Source of the DNA: Syncephalastrum monosporum B8922
Lineage: Eukaryota > Mucoromycota > Mucoromycetes > Mucorales > Syncephalastraceae
Direction of reading: 5' to 3'
Assembly: GCA_000697355.1 (NCBI GenBank)
Contig: JNEN01001244.1
Coordinates: forward strand, 1-64,000
Length of the DNA stretch: 64,000 bases
Shown here one piece after another: positions 47,308 through 58,194 of the stretch. The notes beneath the pieces are model-generated. The model did not search any database, was not told where the DNA came from, and was given only the letters and a program-made list of their open reading frames with translations. Every line of letters begins with the position of its first letter. Positions within the stretch are counted from its first letter, which is position 1. Both the position numbers and the translations under genes were made by a program.

Positions 47308-50300
47308 CTATGTTGAAGTGACAGCCGAGCACAGGCACGAGCAGTTGCTAACCGGGCATGTGGAGTGCTTTTGGAACCACTGTCGCATATGTGCAGCGTG
47401 CCCACCATGCCGGCACGTCTGACACCATGTAAACCACAAATCAAACCCGGATGGATCGGCTACATACAGTGGTAAGAGATATTCAATCACCTTTTATCAT
47501 CCATGCTCTCTTTTTTCTTTCCTTCTTGTCCTTACCTTGGTTCGGGTCATTGGCTGTGATGGCCCGCCGTAATGGGTCGACGGGTGTGCCGAGGTGCAAG
47601 AGACAGATGGTGCAACGTGGTAAAGGCTTGCGACAGCTGGGGCACACCGTAGGCTGAAATAGAATGAAAAAGGATGAGTGCGGGTCACCTCTCAGCATGT
47701 GATATTACCTTTTGTTTTGCCGAAGAAGAAGAGCGGCCACCGGAGGTGACAGGCGAAATACTAGCCTGAACGTTCATGCGCTTGCCGTCCCTGCTGCGCA
47801 CATTTTGAGCCAGCAAACTGTGGCCGAGGGACTGGGAGCAGTACGTGCACCGCACATAGATTTGAGGCGGGGCAATCTCGCTCGCGTTGTGCATGCGCTT
47901 ACCGCGCTCAATGTCGAACTGGGCGCGCTGTTTCCAGAGCTGCCACCGGTCAAGCAATCCTCGATAGCTATCGATCCAATGGTCGATCCGCTTGTCCTTG
48001 AATCGTCGTATCGCATAGCTCATCACCATGCTCGGGGTCTGAACGTCCCCGAACCGGTTCACGGTCTGCTCAAGCAAGTCGACACCCTTGCCGGTCAAAC
48101 CAGTAAGGAGGATGCCCTCTACGTCGCCGGTTTCCACGAGGTAGTCCATCAAGGTTGTTAAATACTCTGTAATCTATCGACTGGCATGAATAAAAAAAGT
48201 CATTTTGCAAAGATGATCTTACCTGATCGTCCTCCAATACACGTAATGCGATCGCGACGCGCTCCTTGAGTGAGAGTTGCGATTCGTTCAGGACGCGGAA
48301 CCAGTCGTTGGAAGCAATGTAGGCAAACAACGCGCTCAGGTACGGCCGGTGCTGCATATCCTGGCTGAGTGATTCGCAGAGGGTCCGCCACGTGGGATTG
48401 ACTGTAGTGGCACTCCCCGGTTGATAGCCGGCCAGCACGCCGGACATGAGTTTTCGCTGTTGATCTGTGCGCTCTCAAGTCAGTCAACCATCAAAGACGA
48501 AAAAATCCCAGCCAAGTACCATCTTCGAGATCAGCGCCGCCACGTTCGCTGCCGAGCGCCTCGATGGCACGTTCCGGGCAGCCATGGAAGAAGGCGAGAC
48601 CAGCCGCTTTATCGTACTCGCCCGCCGTCTCTAGTCTATAAATGATTGGCGTGAGTGCCCGAAAAATCGTCGATGCGGTCTCCTTACTTGACCAGCTCTT
48701 GCTCGAGCTCTTGGATAGAAAGACAGAATCCACAAGCACGCAGAGCTGTCTGCCGCTGGGCGAGTTTGGCTGTTTTGGCGATCGTAATATCGGTCGATTT
48801 GCGACGATCCGCGTCCTTGGCAAAGGACTTTGGACTGCTGAGATGGTTGGCCTTTTTGAGAGGCGTGGTCCATACGCCATAGACGCCCTGAAATCCAATG
48901 TCATTTGTACTGGCGGCGGCGGACGTTTTCGAGATCTGCTCAACGCCCAGGCCTATCGCGGAATGAGATGAAGCACATTCAAATAAAAGCGGTTACTTAC
49001 GACCGAGCCACATCCAGAGTTCGTATAGTTTGGGATCATTACGGGTAATAACCGCATTCTTGTCACACTAGATTGGAGACAACGGTTTAAACCCTGATAT
49101 GCTTCGCTACTAATGCACTTACATCCATGCAATAGCCCATCAAGGCCCGTTTTCTCATCACAACCGAGATATCATCCGCGAGCTCTGAGAGAAGATCCTT
49201 GCCAAAATAATCCATGGTGGTCGGTCTGTAGATGCGTCAATGAGAGATACCGCCATACCGTTTTTCTTTTCCTTTCTTTTACCTCGTCTCTGAGATAGTC
49301 AGCCGGCTCAGACCGCGCTCCATGTCATCCTGCCTTGTACCCTTGGCATTCAAGAACGAGAGCTCCTGACCATCGGTGAGCGTGAGTCCGCCGAGGGGCT
49401 GCCACGCCATCTGACACAGCTCCTGGAGCTGTGTAGATTCAAACTGCCCATCCCGATGCAGGGTCAAAATGCCCTGCCGCGACACCGAAGAGTTGCCCGA
49501 CATGGGTGGTATAAAGGCAAATGATGTTATGGTCTTGATGCCAATCTCGGGGGCTGCAGCGCACATGAGTCACTCCTGCTTGTCTTCTTCTCTCTATACC
49601 ACTTACTGATGCGCGACTTCCATAGCACGGGCACAGTAGGCTCACGCTTGGAAGAGGAAATCATCGGCTGTGAGGCGGGTGCCGAATTGCTGGTCAGGGT
49701 AGAGTGCTCGAAAGCATCCTGGAGATCGACGGTGGAGGTGGTCTCCTGAATATCCCAGAGCTGGAGATGATGGGTATCGCGTGCCAAAGACGCGAGTACG
49801 CCTGCACGCGAAGGTGAAAAGGCAATCTTGCCCAGGCCCTGCTTGCCGACGTCGGTATGGAGGGTCAAGACGGCTTCGCTCGTGTTGCGGATATCCCAGC
49901 ATTTGAGGATGCCTTCTTCGGTATAGGATGCGATGCGGTTTGGGTTGAAAGGGTCGACGACAGTACCGTACACGGCCTTGGTATTAAACTGGAGTGGGTG
50001 AGCGGTCGACTCGGCTTGGACCAGATATCATTGGATGCAAGTGAGTTTTCACATCTATCGAAAGCACTGCGCTTACCTCTAATGTCATAGACGCGCAAGA
50101 ATTTGGCGCCCATGCCGGTGATCAACAGGGGCGATCCGTTCTGGACGGACCAGGTGCAGGACGAGATGGCTTCGGAGGAGCCATACTGCTGAATGGGTCG
50201 CTGTTCTCGGTTTCTTTGCAGACAGGTCAGTAACTATTACAGGTTTGTTCACATCACGTATACACTCTTACGCGTTGGGCGGGGGCGGCTGCTGGAGCTC

Positions 50301-51045
50301 GAATCCTCCCGAGTGATATCCCGGCTTCCGATCTACATACATTCACTTAGAAACCCCCATTCTTTCTTCCTCGTCCAGCAGGAGCCTTACCATCCGGTTT
50401 CCAATGACTGACTATCTTTTCGTTGTAGCGCGACTGAGTGGGGGTCATGGACCCATGCGTGTTCGGGGTGTGACAGGCGCTGTCGACCGCTTGAGACACA
50501 TCCCAGACGAGCAGGCATGGATCATTGCGGACCTTGTCGAGGCCGGCTGCCAGCAGATGCGGGTGAGTTTTTGAAAACGAAACCACGTTGCAAGGCCGGG
50601 ACATTTTGACGCCGAGCACAGGATATTGGCGCATGGCTGCCCCGCGTGGGGACATGGGCCCGCCTCGCGAGTCGGTCGAGGCGTCGGTGGTGAGCGTATC
50701 GTGCATGCGCAACAGCAGCGTTTTGCCCGTCGTAAGTCCAACCGCGATCAAGTCGTGGCGCGTCGGATCCGGACACCAATCCGCACACTGCCAAAACAAT
50801 GAGTACATAGCAAGCAGAACAAACGTCGACTCACCATGACCAGCGTGATTTTGGGGACGTTGGAGACAAATTGAGCCTTGCCTGGGCCATCGTCTGACTA
50901 GAGACAAGTTAAACGTGGTGTCTACAAGAGAGGAATGACAACATACAGGTGGAATCCAGTCATAGAGCTTCAATTCGGTGCCGCTGACAAGAAACTGGTT
51001 GCGGTCTGAATGAGGAGACCAAATGATGGTCCTTGAAGCCGCCAT
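47308..51045 (-). CDS. SEA4: GATOR2/SEACAT subunit MIOS (Sea4-like)
   Basis: Subunit of the vacuolar SEA/GATOR complex that tunes TORC1 to amino acids. Fifteen exons: 51045-50947, 50897-50835, 50787-50391, 50332-50272, 50213-50077, 50014-49607, 49553-49283, 49225-49123, 49067-49001, 48952-48688, 48635-48520, 48464-48223, 48173-47709, 47653-47536, 47459-47308; 2964 nt, 987 residues. The N-terminus starts a WD40 propeller ([72 protein letters not shown]). Alpha-solenoid sequence follows ([40 protein letters not shown]). The C-terminus is the Mio zinc-binding module ([19 protein letters not shown], then [17 protein letters not shown] and CPVSNCSC). The last acceptor (TAG at 47462-47460) is the only one that keeps the frame. 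Confidence 0.95.
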
Positions 51046-51809
51046 GCCTGCCAAACAACCCGATATATAATGGAGAAGAAAAGAGAGGAAAAGGTGTATG
51101 CTGGATTTTTATTTCCTCGGCGTAGCACGAATATCAATCTACTGGGCGCTTCCCGCTTGGGCGTTTTGGATTTCTCGCGTTTTATACGTCGCGTTCTGGC
51201 ATTTATTAGCTTCGCGCTACCGCACTTTATGCAAATGCAACGGAGGTTGGAGTGAGGCAGTGATCACATCAGGACACAATACTGTGTCTTTCCGGCTGTC
51301 TTCAACGGGCACCCCACTGGAAGCTTGGGTATGCGTAACTGTATGGCGAAGACACTTGCTGGAGCCTGAGTAACATTACCTGGCCCCCACAGGCGCGAGT
51401 GGCGGCTGGTATCCTAGAGCCATGACAGAGTGCACATCCACGCTATGTGCTTCATGACACACCTTTTACTCGGGCTCAGGTTATGGCCACAGCAACTTCC
51501 ACTGATGGCCGGCATGAAACCCAAGGATCCGTTATGCGAATTTTATCTTTTATTATTGGGCCCCAAATTGGCCCTCATTCTTTGGTCCCAGTCCCCGCCC
51601 CGCTCTGCACACTGTGCATCCTAAATCACTGAGTTCCAGTTCGCATCACTCTAGTAAGAAAAAAACCTCTCCTCTCTTTTATTTCACTACACCTGACTTC
51701 GTGTGTGTGTGCGTGTGTGTGTGTGTGTCGTGCTTTGTAAGGACCCTACGCGTCGTGAAGTAGCTTTGCACTGACCTTTGGACACATAGCGCCTCTTGTA
51801 TATGCCGCC
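51046..51809. other. Divergent intergenic region between MIOS and ZW10
   Basis: About 760 bp between two start codons; no gene seen. A (GT)n run lies at about 51701-51728, some 80 bp before the ZW10 start. Confidence 0.6.
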
Positions 51810-54800
51810 ATGACCACTGCCCACAGCATCAGCGAGGTTCTCAGCAAAGACCACGACCTCAGCGTTCTGAACGAGGGTGGCATCGACACCCTGACTTCGA
51901 CCCTGCACAAATTGGAGGAGTCCCTCGCCAATGTCAAAAAAGACCTGTTTTCGACCGTGCATACCAATCTCGACGCCTTCATCACCTCGTACGACGGACA
52001 CCCTATCCACGATCGCGTCATTCGCATTGCCCAAGGCTCGTCGGACTCGACCGCGCTTGACGCCCTGCATCAATTCCACCAGCTACGCCACGAAGCACAG
52101 ATCAATGACCAGCAGATTGCCGCATTGCGCGTCCTGGACGGCCTTGTCGAAGCGATCGAAGCAGCCGAACGCAGCCTCGACGCCGCCGACGAGACGACGC
52201 TGCTGTCGCAAACAACGCGCGACCTACTCGATGTGAAGACGCGTGTCCAGGCGCTCCAAAGCGACACGCACGTCTGGCCCTTGGTACAGGCACTCGCAAT
52301 TCTCGAAGCGCGACACCAGGCTGCCCTCGCACGCCTCACGACGCACTGCCAGGAGACGTTTGGTGCGGCGGTGGTGGTGACCGAGTCCAGCCTGACCGTG
52401 CAAAGCGTGCCTTTTGCGGATATCATGCAGTCGCTGTCGCAGCTCGGCCTGCTCGCAGCCACACTGGCTGACCTCACGAAGCGCATCACGCGCACGCTCC
52501 TGCCCGCCTTGTTCGACCGTCGCCGGCTCTCGACCCATGCGACGTCCGATCACGGCCGCACCACGTTGCAACTCGACGCTGCCTCCGAAGAGATGGACTG
52601 CCCGGCCCTCCTCGCCAGTCTAGGCACGCTGCTCACTTTCTTTGCCCAGCGCGTGTTTGCCGAAGCGACACCCGACGACCGTCGTCTGTTTGGCAACCTG
52701 CTCCTGCCCGACACGTTTGAGGCCGTGATCCACCGCGCGCTCGAGCCCGCCGTCCCCGCCACGCCCGCCGAGCTGCCCTCCTTTGACGCCACCGCTGTGG
52801 CTGCGTCCGCTCTCGAGGAGCAATGCGTGCAGTGCGGCTTCTGGGTGGACGAGGCCCGCCCCTTGACGGCCTACGTCGCCGACATGGACGCCCATTTTGG
52901 CAAAAAGCGGCGCAACAAGATTCTCTCGGAGGGCCGTCAAATCATGATGCGCCGGCTGTACGCGACCGAGGAAGAGCCCGCGCTCGGCAGGATCACCCAG
53001 ACCCCCAAGGTGCTCGTCCTCCTGCTGCAAGAGACTCTGGCGGAAGCCGACAGCCTGGCGACGACGCACCCCATCTCAGCGGCACAACTCGTCCAGGTCC
53101 TGCACGACCTGCTCGATCTCTACCGCGCGCTCATGCCCCACTTCCACCGCGACCACTTCCTGGCCGAGCCCGCCCACGGCCTCTGCTTCCGTAACGACTG
53201 CTACTGGCTCGCGCACGCTATCCAACGCCTGCCCAACCACCCGCCCGCCCTCGATCGGCAGGCTGAGCAGCTGCGCGTCCTCGGCGAATCCTGGTACGAC
53301 GTCGCGCTCACCCAGCAATTCGACACGCTCGAGCACATCCTGCGCGACACCGACCGCTTCATTGGCATCACCGAGCCGAGACGGCACGAGCAGTGCGACC
53401 GGGCGCTGATGCGCGTCGTCGAGCGTATCGGCGCCTACGCCATGGACAACCGCGACGTGGTCGAGCCGTCGCTGTACCTGGACCTGACGAGCCAGCTCGT
53501 CGACCGCGTCCTGACCCGGCTGATCGACGATGTCGAGCAGCTCGATGACATTGGCGCGGACGACTCGCACCTGATTGCGCGGAGCCTGAACAGCCTGGTT
53601 CAGCTCGTCGGCGTGTTCGACGTGCCCGGCCAGGACGCCACGGACGCGATCGTCGCCGACCTCGTCGACAGCTGGAAGAAGTTTTGGATGCTCAACACGA
53701 TCCTAGAGAGCGGGCTGCGCGACATTATGCAGCATTACCGCCACGGCGAGCTCTGGATGTTTGCGCAGCCGGAGCTCGTCAAGCTGGTGTGCGCCCTTTT
53801 CGCCGACACCGAGCTGCGCGCCGCGAGTATCCACGAGATCAATTCAACGCGACCGCCCAAGCGCGAGGCGCCCTTTGCATCGGCGTCAGGCCGCGGACCC
53901 GGACCCGAACGCGAACCCGAGCCGGAGCCGGAGCCGATGCCTCAGGACAGGGCGCCTGCCCAGCCCCGTTCATTCGCCGCCGCGCCGCCGCTCGCTGAAG
54001 ACGAGGCCGACGGCTGGAACTGGGACGACGATATGCAGGACACCCATGCGGAGCACACGCCTGTCAAATCCGCATCCTTACTAGCCGAGGCTCCGCCACT
54101 CGACGAGCATGAAACAGAGGGCTGGGCCTCGGACGAGGAGATGCCTCTCAGAGACTACTCAGACACTGCCAAGCCCGGGTCTGCGCTGGCAGAAGCACCG
54201 CCGCTTGACGAGCACGAAACAGCAGGCTGGGGATCAGACGACGACGCCCCTCTGTTCGATAGACAGCCATCCCACGTCAAAGAAGCATCGCGCAGACAGC
54301 CCTCTCCTATGGTGGAGGCGCCACCGCTAGATGACGGCGACGTCGAAGGTTGGGGATCGGAGGAAGAACTACAAGAGCCATCCAAACAAGCGGATCGCCC
54401 GGGTTCACCATTAGAGGCAGCAGCCCGGACAGAAAGCAACCCCAAACACCACCCTGAAACGCCCCAGCCCCGCCACACCACACCCTCGCTGGCAGAAGCA
54501 CCGCCTCTTGAGGATACAATGGAAGGCTGGGGCTCAGACACGGACATGCACGTGGATTCCCGCACCGATACCTCTCTCACTGATTCTGCTGTTCCTGCTG
54601 CTGCTATGACCGCGACTATGTCTCCATCGCACGCCGATGCACAAAAGGTCGATACAGCGCATAGCATCCGGTCATCCCCTGCCCTCGCAGAAGCGCCACC
54701 GCTGGACGATACGCTGGAAGGCTGGGGTTCCGACAACGACGGCATGCATGCGGAACTCCACCATGACAAGGACGAGGAGGAGGATACCTCTCGCGCGGCT

Positions 54801-55136
54801 GCTGTCACCTCTTCGTCGTCCGCGGACGCACACGCACAACCTGCCAGCCCCGCCCGGGCTTCTCCCTCTTCCCTGGCAGAAGCACCGCCGCTGGACGACA
54901 CAATGGAAGGCTGGGCCTCCGACATGGAAGAAGCTGCCCAAGGGCCCGCACAGACCCAATCCATTCAAACTCCCCATGTATCACAGGAAGCGAGACCTGC
55001 TCCCATCCACCCATCCTCACCACTCGCCTCACGTCACCCTCCCCAGCATGCACACGCGTCTTTGGAGAATGAGCATGATGATGAGGACGACGGCGGATGG
55101 GGCGACGCAGACGAGGATGTCGTGTTCAAATCATAA
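51810..55136 (+). CDS. ZW10/Dsl1-like tethering protein with acidic Trp repeat tail
   Basis: Intronless, 1108 residues. Residues 1 to about 690 are helical and match the ZW10 family: LSTLHKLEESLANVKKDLFS-type start, DILMQ-like FADIMQSLSQLGLL, EEQCVQCGFWVDEARPLTAY, FGKKRRNKILSEGRQIMM, CFRNDCYWLAHAIQRLPNH. ZW10/Dsl1 tethers COPI vesicles at the ER, and in animals also serves the kinetochore. Residues about 720-1055 hold seven copies of a unit like LAEAPPLDDTMEGWGSD (at about 722, 757, 792, 833, 893, 958, 1020), and the end GGWGDADEDVVF is a shorter eighth. The first copy has GWNWDDD. Yeast Dsl1 uses acidic Trp motifs to bind COPI delta-COP. GC-rich coding sequence without introns contrasts with its neighbours. 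Confidence 0.8.
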   Translation: MTTAHSISEVLSKDHDLSVLNEGGIDTLTSTLHKLEESLANVKKDLFSTVHTNLDAFITSYDGHPIHDRVIRIAQGSSDSTALDALHQFHQLRHEAQINDQQIAALRVLDGLVEAIEAAERSLDAADETTLLSQTTRDLLDVKTRVQALQSDTHVWPLVQALAILEARHQAALARLTTHCQETFGAAVVVTESSLTVQSVPFADIMQSLSQLGLLAATLADLTKRITRTLLPALFDRRRLSTHATSDHGRTTLQLDAASEEMDCPALLASLGTLLTFFAQRVFAEATPDDRRLFGNLLLPDTFEAVIHRALEPAVPATPAELPSFDATAVAASALEEQCVQCGFWVDEARPLTAYVADMDAHFGKKRRNKILSEGRQIMMRRLYATEEEPALGRITQTPKVLVLLLQETLAEADSLATTHPISAAQLVQVLHDLLDLYRALMPHFHRDHFLAEPAHGLCFRNDCYWLAHAIQRLPNHPPALDRQAEQLRVLGESWYDVALTQQFDTLEHILRDTDRFIGITEPRRHEQCDRALMRVVERIGAYAMDNRDVVEPSLYLDLTSQLVDRVLTRLIDDVEQLDDIGADDSHLIARSLNSLVQLVGVFDVPGQDATDAIVADLVDSWKKFWMLNTILESGLRDIMQHYRHGELWMFAQPELVKLVCALFADTELRAASIHEINSTRPPKREAPFASASGRGPGPEREPEPEPEPMPQDRAPAQPRSFAAAPPLAEDEADGWNWDDDMQDTHAEHTPVKSASLLAEAPPLDEHETEGWASDEEMPLRDYSDTAKPGSALAEAPPLDEHETAGWGSDDDAPLFDRQPSHVKEASRRQPSPMVEAPPLDDGDVEGWGSEEELQEPSKQADRPGSPLEAAARTESNPKHHPETPQPRHTTPSLAEAPPLEDTMEGWGSDTDMHVDSRTDTSLTDSAVPAAAMTATMSPSHADAQKVDTAHSIRSSPALAEAPPLDDTLEGWGSDNDGMHAELHHDKDEEEDTSRAAAVTSSSSADAHAQPASPARASPSSLAEAPPLDDTMEGWASDMEEAAQGPAQTQSIQTPHVSQEARPAPIHPSSPLASRHPPQHAHASLENEHDDEDDGGWGDADEDVVFKS
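53970..55110 (+). repeat. Coding tandem repeats, APPLxD..EGWGSD units
   Basis: Seven imperfect copies, about 35-65 codons apart, each with a conserved core of about 20 codons (AEAPPL, two or three acidic residues, EGW[GA]SD) and variable spacers. The codons of the cores vary, so these are old or selected repeats rather than a recent expansion. Confidence 0.85.
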
Positions 55137-56272
55137 CACGCTAATAATAAACAAAAAGACGGCACCCTAAAGATGCCCTTGAAGCACGCACGTGTGCATG
55201 CTGTTTCGGCTTCCCACCTGGTCATTGACAAGTGCTATGCCCATCCTTCAAGTTCCCACGCGCTGAGCAAAAAAAAAAAAAGAAAAAGTGTATACAAAAA
55301 TGAAAGGGAACGAGACACAAAACGAATATGGCTCTGCGGTTGCGGCACGATGCTGCCTTTTGTGACATTACCATTCATGATGATACAGCAATGCAGAAAT
55401 GAAAGGGTCGGAGCCGACGGAACGGGATGGAAGGACGGGGATCTGCGCTCATATTCATCATTGTGGGTGGCATGTGTGAAAAGTGTGTGTGGGTGATACG
55501 GCGGGCTGGAGCCGACCTGCGGATGCCCGAATAAGGGCACGTGTCTTGGGGTTCTACTCCACCAAACAATTCCATACACGTGCGAAGCCCGCTTATCGTG
55601 ATATGCTTAAAGAAAAAGAGAAATGCGACTACCCTATACCCTTGAGTGTATTACGTGTGTCCATACAAACAACGAGGTAATTTTTCTCGTTTGCTGGTTG
55701 GTAGGTTGGTTTATTTTTTCAGGCACTGCCGGTCTGTCTTTGGTTTCAGGTAGTGATGACCAGATCTGTCCCCGCTCCTGGACCAATCAAAACATTCATT
55801 TCTTTCCATTGTGAAAGGCGGGCCATTCAATGGACAGGAATATCAAAGCAGAACGGATGCCCGGAAGAGCAAGCTGTCGGTGTGCGTGCGTGTGTGTGTG
55901 TGTGTGTGTGAATGACTATTGTGGTGTGGAGCTGTCTGTGTGAAGGCATGTCATGCAAAGAGCCAGATAAATAACAATTGATAACCATACCATATGCGAT
56001 ACGTACACACCACATGTGGATGGTTTCATTTGGGTTCGGTGACAGATTTATCACTTTCCCGCGACGGCATCCAATCAAAATGGGTGAATGCGAGCACCCA
56101 CTTCCCATTTCGCTATTTTCCCCCCCCCCCTTTTTCACTGCCTTTTATTTCTCTTTATCTTCTGCTCCTTTCTCTTCATTTCTTCCTTCCTCTCTTTCTC
56201 TCTTCTTCCTCTTTTTTGTTTGATTTATTCTCTCTACAATTCACTGACCGTGTCAATTCATATGATTTATGT
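55137..56272. other. Intergenic, no recognised gene
   Basis: ZW10 3' UTR, a (GT)n run (55881-55910) and a strongly pyrimidine-rich stretch (56118-56220) before the kinase start. The pyrimidine tract stays open in the kinase frame, but as Leu/Phe/Ser translation only. Confidence 0.55.
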
Positions 56273-57589
56273 ATGAATGTTACGCCCATGATCCAAGACC
56301 ACACTGCACCACTGACACTGTTGCCCTTTACCCATAAAGTGGGTGGTCACGTTGCCATGTTCCGCCTTGCTCCGAATGGAGCCCTCTGCAAGGCCGTGAC
56401 AGCAACGAAAGAGCAGCTTTTTTATGAAGATCTGCAATTCCACCCTCAATTCCAAGCTTTTGTTCCACGCTACATGGGCGTTGTTCGCATTACCTACAAG
56501 CAGCACACGCCGAATCACTACCAACCCGAGGTGGCCTGGGCTCGCCAGGGTGCCTCTCTTCCCTCACCCACAGCAGCAATGACAACACCGCTTAAGCAGC
56601 CATTGTCTGCGATAGATGGCATCAGTAGCCCTACAGTACCTCTTTCGCTCTCGCTTCCGAACAGTCTGGCTACTGCGTCTCCTGCATCGGCTGTATCTGC
56701 CGGAATGGCAACCGGATCCAGATCAACGGATACCAAGCAACGTCACTATCACCCGTACCATCCGGCTCCGCCCCATGATCGCAAGCCTGCACCGTCATCC
56801 CAACCCCAGTCACCCACCCGCTACTACGCCCCGCAACAGCAGCAGGAATTCATTGTGATCGAAGACCTCACCGCCGGACTGAAGAAACCGTGCGTGCTCG
56901 ATCTCAAGATGGGCACGCGACAGCATGGTATCTACGCGACGTATGCGAAAAAGACGAGCCAGACAAAGAAGTGCGAGCAGTCGACGAGCGGTCGGCTGGG
57001 CGTGCGCGTGTGTGGCATGCAAGTGTACAAATCCTGGATGGGCACGTACTCGGTGCAGGACAAATATGCAGGTCGCAAGCTCACGCCGACGTCATTCAGA
57101 GACACCTTGTACGACTTTCTGCATGACGGCTCCCGCCTCTGGCGCCACCACATCCCGCCCCTCCTCGACAAACTCAAGCAGCTCGCGCTCCTCATCCAGA
57201 AGCTGCGGGGTTACCGCTTCTTTGGTTCCAGCCTGCTTCTCATCTATGACGGCCTCGATCCGTCCGTCCCCATCGATGTTCGTATCGTCGACTTTGCCCA
57301 CTGTGTTACCCAGCGTGAGATGCAGGAAAACCTCGCCGACATGACCTGTCCTCCCTCCCGTCCAGCCGAATGCGACCACGGATACCTTCTCGGTTTGGAC
57401 ACTCTCATCGATACCTTTGATCACATTTACACTTCCTCTGCTTCTTCGTCTTCTTCTTCTTCTCTTTCTGGGTCGAGTACCCTGACGGACTATCGCCTTT
57501 CATCTTCCCCTCGTACAGCATCACAGCATACCACCACCGTCACCGTCACCCCCGCTTCTTCAGAAAACTCGTCTTCTGTCTCGCATTGA
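56273..57589 (+). CDS. Inositol hexakisphosphate kinase (Kcs1/IP6K type)
   Basis: Makes inositol pyrophosphates from InsP6. One exon, 438 residues. The N-terminus reads TLLPFTHKVGGHVAMFRLAP and ALCKAVTATKEQLFYEDLQF. The family signature PxxxDxKxG is PCVLDLKMGTRQHG (Asp210, Lys212). SSSLLLIYDG-like GSSLLLIYDGLDP, RIVDFAHC (Asp340) and DHGYLLGLDTLID complete the kinase. A Pro/Ser/His-rich insert (about residues 100-195) and a Ser-rich tail are low complexity. The start ATG 56273 gives MNVTPMIQDHTAPLTLLPF; the second Met (MIQDH) is possible. A four-codon upstream ORF (56262-56276) overlaps the start codon. Confidence 0.93.
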   Translation: MNVTPMIQDHTAPLTLLPFTHKVGGHVAMFRLAPNGALCKAVTATKEQLFYEDLQFHPQFQAFVPRYMGVVRITYKQHTPNHYQPEVAWARQGASLPSPTAAMTTPLKQPLSAIDGISSPTVPLSLSLPNSLATASPASAVSAGMATGSRSTDTKQRHYHPYHPAPPHDRKPAPSSQPQSPTRYYAPQQQQEFIVIEDLTAGLKKPCVLDLKMGTRQHGIYATYAKKTSQTKKCEQSTSGRLGVRVCGMQVYKSWMGTYSVQDKYAGRKLTPTSFRDTLYDFLHDGSRLWRHHIPPLLDKLKQLALLIQKLRGYRFFGSSLLLIYDGLDPSVPIDVRIVDFAHCVTQREMQENLADMTCPPSRPAECDHGYLLGLDTLIDTFDHIYTSSASSSSSSSLSGSSTLTDYRLSSSPRTASQHTTTVTVTPASSENSSSVSH

Positions 57590-58075
57590 ACCCTTTTCTT
57601 GTTAATATTTTTCCCCTTTTTGAGCATTTATACCTGTACATTTGCAAAATTAGCCTTTAATCCTGTATCAACTACGACGATGGTTTTTTTTATACACCTT
57701 AACATCGATAAAGTAACCCAGACATGATAGGATAGGATTGTGTGAGAAATCGAGGGACTTGTAAAATGCGAGACGCGCGCGATGAGTTTGGGACGTGAAC
57801 GGATGTATCTGTGGTGACTGCAGCTCATTCAATCTATCACGCAGTAATAGGCCACTGTCTTTCGAACACAAGGCGCTCACTCCAGTGATAGATCTCCCCC
57901 GTAGACAGGCGGCGCCCAGTCTTTTGAATGGATGATCAAATAAATGTGAATTAGTGATAATGAATTGGCGAGTGAACAATTAAGAAGAGGAGAATGTGAG
58001 TCAAATGATGGAGAGACACTGGGAAAAAGGGAAACCAAAGACCGCAAGAGAAAAAAAAAAAAAAAAAAAAAAACC

Positions 58076-58110
<35 letters not shown>

Positions 58111-58194
58111 ACGAAATTCTGATTGGGAGGCCCCGCTATCCAGCCCGGTCCTCTCTCTTTTTTTTTTTCCTTACTACTCGTAGACTGAATCACC
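57590..58194. other. Intergenic with long A-rich tract
   Basis: No gene. A 59-nt nearly pure A tract with one CCC break (58050-58108) lies shortly before the RanGAP start, followed by a T-run. Both could affect transcription or sequencing accuracy. Confidence 0.6.

Noticed and set aside
55994..56272. N-terminal extension of the IP6 kinase with apparent membrane helices
   Set aside because: The stretch is a pyrimidine tract read as Leu/Phe/Ser; the family homology begins after the ATG at 56273 and no suitable upstream ATG is close to it.
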